Below are positions 53,570-64,000 of a stretch of 64,000 bases of DNA, one piece after another. The DNA comes from Hydractinia symbiolongicarpus (Eukaryota > Cnidaria > Hydrozoa > Anthoathecata > Hydractiniidae). The DNA is taken from assembly GCF_029227915.1 (NCBI RefSeq), contig NC_079878.1, forward strand, positions 24,703,501 to 24,767,500, given 5' to 3'. Made by a program: the position numbers and the translations under genes. How positions within the stretch are numbered: position 1 is the first letter of the stretch; the number at the start of each line of letters is the position of its first letter. A model generated the notes under the pieces. It worked only from the letters and a program-made list of their open reading frames with translations, did no database searches and had not been told where the DNA came from.

Positions 53570-56036
53570 GCAGTTGTTAGCAGGCTTCCAAACAGCACTT
53601 TATTATCATATGAAGTATTGTCGAGTATATGTTTGTGTTATATTTGTTCCGTTTTCCAATATACTTTTCATAGCAACCAGTAAAACGTAAACAACGAAGG
53701 ATTGGCACAGAAAAGGTATGTGGTCTTTTTGTATTTGTAAAAAAGTCGACTTTTATCGTGTCATACAGCAGTTTGAAACAAATAAATGACATTATATGTA
53801 GTTGTATTTATCGTGATAAATTTCTAACAATTATATTGAAAAAAGAAATGATTTTCGATACTTGCACAAAAACTGCATTTTTGTATAATGTTGTGGTCTA
53901 TGGGCAAAAAGATGGTGCGAGTATAAACTCTTCAGCAAGTCCTGTTTTGGCTAGATACGCTTTTTGTAGGGAAACCTCTGGACGTTCATCTCATCCATGA
54001 TTTGATGCCCAGTTGCGTTTTACTATTGACTATTTATAAGATGTGGTTTCTTATTTTCCGTTGGCACCGTACGGTCTGGTTTCGAAGTTTGTAATAGACG
54101 TGTTGTCCGCTTGTATGAACCAATATCGCGGCTGTAAACGATATTTCTTCGACAGGGAATTTAAGATGAAAATCGAAGTAAGCAACGCCATTTTAGTTTC
54201 TTTAAAATGGGAGGTTACTGAACGTATTTGTGTTATGACAACAGTTCACTAACAAACACACTACCACTACGAAACTAAATGCAACAGGGTTCCGCTGGGT
54301 AGCCGACCTAGCGAAGGCAAAGTGAGTACAAAATGGATTTATTGCGTAAACCTAGGAACCTTGATAAGGCCATGATGCATCCTCATTTTAAAATGAGAAG
54401 GGATGATATCACAACGCTAATAAAAGCAGAACATTCTTTTTAACCCATCTGTGCGTCCGAAAGTTATACTTTGTCTAAAATTAATCCTATACTTTGTCTA
54501 AAATTAATCTTAAACACTGGGGTCACATTGCGAAGATTACTTATATGTGATAAACAACAAAGTAGAAAACCTACCAGTGTGATGTTGAGAGTCAAGCTTG
54601 CCAACGCTGGGGAAAATAAGATAATTGAATCTTTTGTGGAAAATTTATTGATGTATAAACTTTAAAACATATTATATGATTGCCTCAGTATAAAATTCTG
54701 ATCACCCTTTTTGTGCCGCCTATGTCTTGCTACAAGATTTTTACTCTTCAATAACATTTTCTCCTTTGTTTTATGACTTGCAAGTTAAAAAACAAACACG
54801 TAAGAGAAGTTACAACCAATGCATGACGAGATGATCTTCGAACACTCGATTGCATCTGAAGTTCCGAGCTCCTAAAATTCGCGATTTAATTTCATGACGA
54901 TGGTTAAGCTCCTCCATAAAGACGCCGAAAAACGTATACGTGCTGAAAACTGTTACTGCCATCGTTTGATTTACATTGAATATGAAAGATGGGGTAGGTG
55001 TAGAGATGTAAAATATGTATCAAACATGAGGCACATGTAGTAGATCTATACTACTGGCTAAGGGCTGGTTTCGATAAGGCGGACCATTCCGCGCAGGCGG
55101 AAACCGGAGTGCAATATTCGAAGCGTGCTAAGGGTGAAAGATTTCCATACACACTATGGTGAAAAAATGCGCACTAATGACGAATCAAAGACAAAAAGTG
55201 TTGTTGCTTCAAAACTTGTAGATAATCAGACACACACACAGTCTTTGTATTATTATAACAGATATGGCTAAAAGACGCGAGAATATTTTCATTTTAACAT
55301 ACAAAATATATAAAAAGCAATAGATGACGTCAATTATTTTTACCCGTTTCCAAGTTATTAAGCCTTAAACTCAAAATTACAGTAATGTAATTTCTTCATT
55401 AATAATCACGGTAACAAATAGCTAACTTGTCGGCAAGCAATCGAGACAAGGATAATCGGAACAAAGAAAACATGGTAGGGATTGATAAACATTTAATAAT
55501 TGATATATAAATTCGATATATACATATATACATATATATCTATATAATATAAACATGAAAATATACAGATAATGTCCAATCTAAGCAAGATTTTTATGTT
55601 TCTGCTAGGCATATTTTTAACGTGTAATCTTACCTGATTTTTTATAGAACATATTCTGATAAAAAGCATGCCTTAGATGAAACGACTAAACACCGAAAAA
55701 CCAAAGAGAGTGCAGCAAAAATGACTAATTAATTTGATTTTAAGTTTTAGAGGAATGTTTTATTCTTTAAATGCCCTTAAACAATAAACAATGTATGCGT
55801 AAATAAAATTATTTGTGTATTACATGTCAATTGTTGAATTACGTGTGCTTGTTTTTGTCTGTGTTTGCGGCGGCGTTTAGTTTTTTCCCATTTAAAAAAT
55901 ATCGAAGGATAAACCTGGTATTTTTTAATATGTTCTTCACTACGGCTTTACTCTTCAAGGATATTTACAGAAGTCTCTAGAAAAATCTCAAAAAAATGCT
56001 CAATATACAACGCATATGTGCCTAAACAATACAGTA
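53570..56036. other. Gene-free stretch with a small 23-bp duplication
   Basis: Short frames at 53758-54252 and 54471-54665 lack recognisable features. A 23-bp unit (TATACTTTGTCTAAAATTAATC) is repeated at 54465 and 54488. A TATA-rich tract lies at 55515-55550. Confidence 0.4.
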
Positions 56037-56263
<227 letters not shown>

Positions 56264-56620
56264 TTACTTTCATGGAAGCCTGGTACCAATAAATGGGAAT
56301 TAAATTCGCCTTAAACAGTGTCTAAATATTACAATACGGTAAAAAAAAATATTAACATTCCCGTTATTTTCTTAGAGCTTCCACTTGAAAATATATACTT
56401 TTATACATTTATGCTGGGCGTATTCTAACCTATTCTGCTGGGTTTTGTTTAATAACCTGTTTTGCTATGATACTTATTGAGTGTTTTTATATTTATCTAT
56501 TAGGCACCCACATGCTACTTTTTTTAGGTCTAAGACCTTCCAAAGCCTTGTATTATGTCTATTACTTGAAACTACCCCTTAAGTTAATAATCGGGAAAAT
56601 GTGATAGTCTTTGATAGGAT

Positions 56621-56728
56621 AATCGTTAGAACTGGAAACTTGTTCTGACCTTTTTACGTTTTAAGACCTTTAATAATCGTTAGAACTGGAAACTTGTTCT
56701 GACCTTTTTACGTTTTAAGACCTTTACT
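56621..56728. repeat. 54-bp tandem duplication
   Basis: AATCGTTAGAACTGGAAACT starts both copies (56621 and 56675). The copies look identical to the eye, so the duplication is recent. Confidence 0.92.
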
Positions 56729-57888
56729 TTCATAATATTTGTTTTTGATAAATTTGACATGTTAATATGAGCGTGTCATCACGGTTTTTTAAATCATGTA
56801 TAAATGTTAAGCAAATCAAATATTAAGATTTTGGTTTAAAACGTTGATCATGCGGAAGCAAAACATATTTAACTAACTAAGCCAACTGTATTATGTTGTT
56901 CTAACCAATTTCATTGTTTCTTTTTTGATTATTTTCAAATGGCGCGCTATCTATGTTAAACTCTACCAAAATACATTTACTTTTTATTGACCAAACTTGT
57001 TGAATGTAGATTCTACAGTTAATTTTGTAACGTAGCTAGGCTATATTTTTATTTAAATAGGCCATGGCTTTAAACATTTAAACTTTTCCACGAAATAAAT
57101 TTAAACGGAGTAACATTAGCTGCGTAGCCTGTACTTTTATTTCATGTTTTTAAAACTTTTGATATACCAATATTTTTCTTATCTACAACTCAGTATAGGT
57201 AAATTAAAATGCAGTAACTTGTTTGACATTCAAAAGGTCCTGCTTTGTCAAACGCTTACAAGCGTAACTTTAAAAAAAAAACCAAATCAAAATTATTAAA
57301 CAAACCGCTATAACAGATTATTTATATGCATTATTGTCTTGAAAATTTCACACTTTATTATAATTTTGGTGAGGATCTCAAATATTTTATCCATTTAACT
57401 GTTAAATATTTTAATAAAAAACTGCGATACAACAAAGAGAATAATTATAAAAATACGGTCAGTGTGTAATAATTTTTTAAAATTAAACTTAATAAAACTG
57501 TTTTGACAATGCTTTAGGTTAAAGATGTAGCCACAGTCTATTGCTTATATCATTGGATTTTTTTTTAATTAAAGCGCTCAATCTTGGATATATACCGCCG
57601 AGTCACTAGTTTAGTCTCTGTAATAATTGGCGTTGTCCGTCCGCCGGTCAAAACTGGATTACACTAAACCACGTACGAACTTCAAGCTACAAGTAACAAA
57701 TGACAGAGATCTTGCTGTCACGTTGAATTCCTTTCTAATTTTTGTAGTATACAATTTATTTATCAGCACGGTTTTAAACTGGATCTTGACAAATGTTAAC
57801 TAAATGACATTTTTCTCTCTTCTCAAACTAAATATTATGGACAAAAAAAAGACCATCGAAATGGAAGGAAAAAAAGACACTAAGTGGG

Positions 57889-58013
57889 CTATGGTAAGAA
57901 GTTCCAGATAGCAAAATATTTTTTACCTAGGCTGAACTCGAAATTTTTGTTTCCAAAAAAGTATCGCTTGCCTAGGTAAAAAATACATGCCAATCTGGAA
58001 CATCTCACCATTG
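57889..58013. repeat. Long imperfect hairpin, 44-bp arms and 37-bp loop
   Basis: The left arm 57889-57932 and right arm 57970-58013 are reverse complements with about six mismatches or wobbles. Both share GTTCCAGAT and TTTTTTACCTAGGC. It could be a fold-back element, a palindrome formed by an inverted duplication, or a precursor-like RNA hairpin. Confidence 0.85.
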
Positions 58014-58734
58014 CCTCAACAATTAAAATTAAACGCGCAAAAAGACGCGTCTTATTGTCGAATTTCCGCATTTTCAAAAGCCATGCATACAGCATTTATT
58101 GTTTTATACGGCGAAACGGCTATTTACAATATTTAGAACAAGGAATAAAATTTCGGAACTATAAACGCTCCTTCAAGGTTGGTGATGTTGTGTTGGTATC
58201 GGAGATTGGAAGATTACATGGTATCTTTTCTTACGATAATTGTACAAACCATAATGATGAAAAATTGTAATGGGCAACGAACACTCTACTTCAAATTGGT
58301 TTTACTTGTTGACGTTAGTGAAGGAACATGCCCCACCGAACCAAGAAAAATAGTCTTCTTTAATTTTTTATGCATTAATTCTATGCAGTAGTTCATGTTT
58401 CTTAGATGCACAGAAGACATTTCGAAGGAAGCCATAATGTTATTGCTGTTCCTAGGCAACACATTGGAGGGAGTATTGGGATCCCTTCCCAGTTGTGATT
58501 TATTGTAGTAAGTTGTTTTCTTGCTGAGAACACCACACTTTTCACTAATTGGACCAGTGCCTAGTGTCGTAAAAGAGGGAGTATTTTTATTTTGTGCTGT
58601 TTATGGTAGCTTTGGTGAGTGGTTTGTAGTCCTTCAGCTCTACGTGTTTCTATTTTGCACACTTCCTGGTTTAATTTTCTGACATTGTGTAATAAAACCA
58701 TAATTTTTACACAAAGTCAGAAATTATATGTATG

Positions 58735-61700
58735 GTTAATTTGTCAGATGTGTCAGAAATAATAGGCACAAAAATGGAGCATTTGGTAGACAATCAGAGA
58801 AAAATTACAACATGCGGTATTATCTAACATTTTTGAATTTCCGCGCCCGAAGGCGTAGGAAATTCTTTAAAACCGTCGTTTTTTTCTTTCGGAGCATTTT
58901 TTGAGAAAAAGTCGACCCTGGGATTTCACGTTCATCTGAGAGGAGGATAGTATTGATGGTATAACTGACTAACTAACCCTGTCCCAAATGGTCAATTAAC
59001 GTCACAGATTAAAACTTCGTACCCAAGCTCCCTAAGTACTGGGAAATCATCTAAATGATGTTTCAGGCCAAAATTGGACAAAAGTTGGCACACTTAACAA
59101 AAAAGGTATGCTGAACATAATGGCGACATGTTGGTCATCAAATTTTTGATTTTTTGTCAACTAATGCCGTTTAAGACCATAAACGTCTCAACCGCAAGAC
59201 TTTCAACCATGAATGATAGGCTGTATTTTTTGTTAGCAATTTCTTTTAAAATGTGAGTTTATTATGACACATTGCGTTTTGTTTGCGGTTGTTATAAGAT
59301 ATAATGTCACTTGTGTGCTTTATCTTCAGAGCTTTATGCACCAAAACTCTTCGAGTGTTTGGCACGATAACACAACGAATTAGTAGATTGTCATCAAATA
59401 TTTTGGTAGCGAGCGAAAATTCTTAGAGCCCCCAGGGCTTCTTGTTTAAAATTGATATGAACAAACATGCAGCATTTGGTGGACACTAAGTGAAAAAATG
59501 TGGTTTTATTACACAAGTTCCGAAATCATATGCACAAAAATGAAGCATTTGGTAGACAATCTGAAGAAAATTACATTTGGTGGTATAATCTAACATTTGA
59601 AAATTTGTATAAACAAAAAATGCAGCATTTGGTGGACAATAAGTGAAATAGTGTACTTTGCCACCATTTTTTTATCTTTAAAACGTCTATATGCACAAAA
59701 ATGGACCATTTGGTGGACAATAAGTGAAATAATGTGCTTTTAATACATAATGAGGCATTTCGTAAAAAATCTGAAGAAATCTACATTTTGCGGCACTATC
59801 TAATATTTTGAAATTTATATGAACAAAAATGCAGCATTTGGTGGACAATTGGGGCGTTATAACACAATTTTAAAAACTATAGACACAAAGAAGCAGCATG
59901 TGATGGATAATCAGATGAAAATTGCACGTTGCAGTATAATCTAATATTTCAAAATATATATATAAACAAAAATGCAGCATTTGGTGAACATTAAGTGAAA
60001 TAATGCACTTTGCCGGGATTTTTTTATATTTAAAACATCCATATGTACAAAAAATGAGCATTTGATGGACAATAAGTGAAATAATATGCTTTTATTATGC
60101 AATATCAAATATTATAGGCTCAAAAATGGAGCATTTGGTAGACATTCAGAGAAAAATTATATTATGCGGTATTATCTAACATTTTAAAATTTATATTAAC
60201 AAAAATGCAGCATTTGGTGGCCACTAAGTGAAAAAATGGGGTTTTACTACATAGAATCAAAAATTAAAGGCACAAAAATGAAACATTTGGTAGACAATCT
60301 GAGGAAAATTACATTTTGCAGTCCAATCTAATAATTTAAAAATTATATGACAAAAATGCAGAATTTGGTGGACAATGGGTGATAGATTGCGGCGTTATAA
60401 GAAAATTTTAAAAATTATATCAGACAAAAATTGCATGTTGCGGTATAATCTAAAATTTCAAAATATATATAAACGAAAATGGAGCATTTGGTCGACAATA
60501 AGTGAAGTAGTGTACCTTGCCGGGATTGTTTTATATTTAAAACGTCCATATATATAAAAATGGAGTATTTGGTGAACAATAAGTGAAATAATATGCTTTT
60601 ATTACATAATGAAGCATTTGGTACACAATCTGAGCAAAATTATATTTTGCGGTACTATCTAATAATTTAAAATTTATATAAACAAAAATGCAGCATTTGG
60701 TGGACAATGGGTAATAGATTGCGGCGTTATAAGACGATTTTAAAAATTATAGGCGCAAAAATGCAGCACTTGGTGGACAATCAGACAAAAATTGCATGTT
60801 GCAGAATAATGTAACATTTCAAAATTAATATAAACAAAAATAGAGCATTTGGTCGACAGTAAGTGAAATAGTGTGCTTTTATTACATAATAAAGCATTTG
60901 GTAGACAATCTGAGGAAAATTTCATTTTGCCGTACTATCTAATATCATAAAATTTGTATGAGCGAAAATGCAGCATTTGGTAGACACTAAGTGAAATAGT
61001 GGACGTTACCGGAATTTATTTATATTTAAAACATCTCTGTATAAGAAATTGAGCATTTCGTGGGCAATGACGAAAAAACAAGATTTTATTACGCAATATC
61101 GAATATTATAGGCTAAAAAATGGAGCATTTGGTAGACAATCAGAGAAAAAATATATTATGCCGTATTATCTAACATTTTAAAATTTATATGAACAAAAAT
61201 GAAGCATTTGGTGGACACTAAGTGAAAAAATGAGGTTTTATTACATAGAATCAAAAATTATAGGCACAAAAATGAAGCGTTTAGTAGACAATCTGAGGAA
61301 AATTACATTTTGCGGTATTATGTCGTAATTTAAAACTTATTTGAACAAAAATTCAGCATCTCGTGGACAATCAGACAAAAATTGCATGTGGCGATATAAT
61401 CTAACATTTCAAAATTTATATAAACAAGAATGCAGCATTTGATGGACACTAAGTGAAATAGTTACTTTACCGGAATTTTTTTATATTTAAAACATCTTTA
61501 TACACAAAATTGAGCATTTGGTGGATAATAAGTGAAATAATATGCTTTTATTACGCAATATCAAATATTATAGGCTCAAAAATGGAGCATTTGGTAGACA
61601 ATCAGAGGAAAATTACATTATGCAGTATTATCTAACATTTTGAAATTTATATTCACTGAAATGCAGCATTTGGTGGACACTAAGCCAGATATTGCAGTTT

Positions 61701-61830
61701 GTGGGTTTTTTTATGTATTTATAACGTCTATATGTAAAAAAAAGCATCATTGACAAGCATTGTGGACAATAAGTAAAATATTGTGGATTTATTACAAAAT
61801 TTCATTAAATATATGGCTCATTTGATGCAC
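58735..61830. repeat. Satellite B: two-type 70-81-bp monomer array
   Basis: About 35-40 monomers each carry GCATTTGGT. One type reads GGTAGACAATCTGAGGAAAA, then TACATTTTGCGGTATTATCTAA. The other reads GGTGGACAATAAGTGAAATA, then TTTTATTACATAAT. The two types alternate irregularly, in places as longer units with an extra TGCCGGGATTTTTTTATATTT segment. Divergence between monomers is clearly higher than in satellite A. Confidence 0.93.
58833..59450. mobile_element. Insert of about 0.6 kb inside satellite B
   Basis: The satellite reading stops after TATCTAACATTTTTGAATTT at about 58838 and resumes near GTTTAAAATTGATATGAAC at about 59448, which are adjacent in other monomers. The insert starts with an imperfect palindrome (AATTTCCGCGCCC...AGGAAATT) and ends near GAGCCCCCAGGGCTTCTT. 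It has no coding potential. A non-autonomous transposon is likely; no clean TSD was identified. Confidence 0.65.
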
Positions 61831-64000
61831 AATCAGGGAAATTAAATGATCGACATTAAAAATAATATGCGATAATAAATAGCGATGAAGGTCTCATCAT
61901 GTTGATGGCAGAAAGAGGGATCTCTCGGCAAACTAATACCCATAGTCACGTGATCTGAGACAAGAAATTTAAGAATGACAGCATGCTATAAACAACGACA
62001 GAGCTGGAAGGAAATCAATTACGCAGCCTTCATCTTGGTTCTCAATAAACTATTTTTTTTTGTACCACAGTTTCACAACTGTCACTGTTACGACTAAATC
62101 AAAAACACGTGCTGTTCACCAAAAGTTAAAACTTTTATTGGAAACCAAGCAATATTTATTTATCAATGACACTTAAAATATTAATGCAACGCATTATCAA
62201 TGTAACATAACTATGCATATGAAATATACTTACAATAAACGAAGAGTTAATCGTCCAGCTTCAAAGTTTCGAAATATTTTATTAGGTAGCTCTCCAGTTA
62301 GTGCCATGTTTTACTTTGGAAAATTATCATAGGATTGCTGTTTCATGACTTTTTCACAGACAGAATGCAACTATTATTATATAGCTTTACTTATGACTAA
62401 ATAAAAGTTTACAATGACTAAATTTGTATCTCCCTTATAAATAGAGCTAGTCTGCTTCATGGTTTGCTCTCCTGTAACTGTAAATTTGCTTCTTCTTGAC
62501 GGGGATTGCTGTTGTTGTGTGTAGCGCACATTGTTTAGTAAAAAAAGTTGTGAACATTTTCTGGAGAAATAGCGGAGTCATAAAATCATCTTTGAGTTAC
62601 TGTTATTCACGTGGAAACGTCTTCTTTGTCGATTAAAATTTGAGACATGTATTTCTTGAAAACTTCAAAGGAAAAAGAACACTTTCACTTTGCCTGTCAC
62701 AGACAGATAAACAATTTTTTTTACCTTTGTATTTTTTTTTCAAATTTGAGCAATTTTGAGAAAAAAACCATCTCTTTTGTAAGGTTGGATTTTGGTCTAG
62801 TTCGGTATTTCCAGTCATAACTTGGAGGAAAGATAACAGGCAAACGTTGTGTATTAATATAAGACATTTTCCATTAAATACACGCAGTTCCAGTCAAAGG
62901 AATATTGAATGTTTTATGTAAGAAACTTACGCGGAAATAGAGATCAAAATAAGGCAATTACAAATATGTCCCCTGAGCGTATAGAAAACCTTCCACCTAG
63001 TGTGAATAATGAATTCATCATGTATTAGTTTGTGTCTGACCTCGTATCTCCGAAAGAAGCCAAAACATTTTATTAAAAATTAAATTTTCTCATCACATGT
63101 CCACGCTTTTTTGAAAACGTTGCCTTTAAAATGGCGGAGTTGATAATGTAATGCAAGTTTATCAACAGTAGATGTTTAATAATAATCACAATATTCCCAC
63201 ATGGTACGTAAGAGATGCAAGAAATGAGTACTATTTTTGTGCAATAATTCGATATATTGTTATTCCTCGATTACATTTCAAGAGGAATTTCCTTTTAAAA
63301 ATCATTGTAAAGAAACTCATATCCTGGAATGTCCTAATTTCATGGCAAAATTTAGACTCGGGTTGTTTCAGTTTTAGAATCAATATTTAGAGATTGAGAC
63401 TTTTTTTATTTTGGTTAATCAGAAAACATCCGAGGCTTGTGTTTTTATAAAAAAGTGTGTATTCCGTGTAGTTTTAAAATTATCGTCACCGTATCTATTA
63501 TTTTGCGTTACTCTCTCCTCTATGCCTCGTTGTCTTTAAAAGAATAGCACTGGACACGAGAGGGCAATCACTATTTTAAGCCGCAATGTTGCTTCATCCC
63601 TGGACCTACATAACATTTAAGTGATCAATTATGACTTTCCTAAGAGGCCGCTTACACGTTAAATTTCATCCCACGTGTTTTGTCCCCGGATGAGTTCATC
63701 TCTGTGTGTACTGAAAGTCTTCACAACGCTTACACGTTTAAGGCGGAATAAAATTTTATTCCGGGATGATATTAAGAAAAAGAAATGAGTGTAAACACCT
63801 ATTCCATTCCGGGATGAGAATGCTGAATGTACACTTTTCACACTTTTTGCGAAAATGATGTTGTCTGTTTAAATTGTCAATTATTCATTTTTATAGGAAA
63901 ATGACGTACAATGAGATGTTAAAAAATTAAGGAGTGTACTGATTGATAGCGACGCAAAAAAATGAAGTGGCGGAAACTTTGCTGAATGAAAATAATGAGG
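61831..64000. other. Gene-free stretch with short dispersed repeats near its end
   Basis: No coding domain was recognised. At about 63645-63835, GCTTACACGTTTAA-like and ATTCCGGGATGA-like motifs are each repeated in direct and inverted order, suggesting a small decayed element. Confidence 0.45.

Larger units (their letters stand above)
56264..58734. other. Gene-free stretch holding a tandem duplication and a hairpin
   Basis: AT-rich sequence with the two structured features listed separately. No coding sequence was recognised. Confidence 0.45.

Noticed and set aside
59600-61800. Non-coding RNA gene cluster in satellite B
   Set aside because: The repeats show no stable secondary structure pattern or promoter elements by eye; satellite is sufficient.

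Overview
The window is animal (metazoan) nuclear DNA: AT-rich, with GT-AG introns as short as about 86 bp, satellites, and layers of decayed transposons. The element families (KMT5A-like SET plus tyrosine recombinase genes, CXC-tailed multicopy genes, OTU/hAT, P-element, Ty3/gypsy with chromodomain, BEL/Pao) resemble what I know from cnidarian genomes, so a cnidarian, possibly a hydrozoan, is my best guess. No tRNA, rRNA, CRISPR array or bacterial-type operon was seen.

Layout. 1-3.37 kb: tandem satellite of about 114 bp. 3.4-12.13 kb, plus strand: a spliced gene of about 20 exons. It encodes a KMT5A/SET8-like SET domain, an acidic linker, zinc fingers plus a Crypton-like tyrosine recombinase domain, and a Myb/SANT-like tail. 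Exon phases agree along almost the whole chain, except where a 14-bp duplication breaks the reading frame near the 3' end. 12.1-19 kb: a small inverted-repeat element, remnants of a CXC-tailed multicopy family, and a truncated P-element (THAP9-like) transposase on the minus strand.

19.5-32.5 kb: a decayed Ty3/gypsy element (gag, protease, RT, RNase H, integrase, chromodomain, env-like gene). It is interrupted by an unidentified insert of about 0.84 kb in the protease and by an insertion of about 3.2 kb that carries OTU-like and hAT-transposase coding remnants. After env, in the same frame and separated by one TAA, lies a second aspartic-protease-like domain. 34.4-37 kb: an element with terminal inverted repeats of about 290 bp carrying an internally deleted gene of the CXC-tailed family. 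40-42 kb: a LINE reverse-transcriptase fragment and a Harbinger-like DDE fragment.

42.7-46.2 kb: a decayed non-LTR retrotransposon whose RT/endonuclease polyprotein continues in one open frame into the catalytic-Cys box of a ubiquitin-specific protease (USP). 47.3-52 kb: a BEL/Pao retrotransposon on the minus strand, broken but nearly complete in domain content. 52-58.7 kb: tandem duplications, GT-rich repeats, a long (AT)n tract and a hairpin. 58.7-61.8 kb: a second satellite of 70-81 bp monomers of two kinds, interrupted by an insert of about 0.6 kb. The rest to 64 kb is non-coding.

The most interesting items are the SET-recombinase-Myb gene, the retrotransposon-USP fusion, the env-protease arrangement, the OTU/hAT insertion and the long-TIR element. 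Apart from the SET-recombinase gene, almost every coding region is a broken mobile-element copy. All family calls come from reading motifs by eye; no database search was run.
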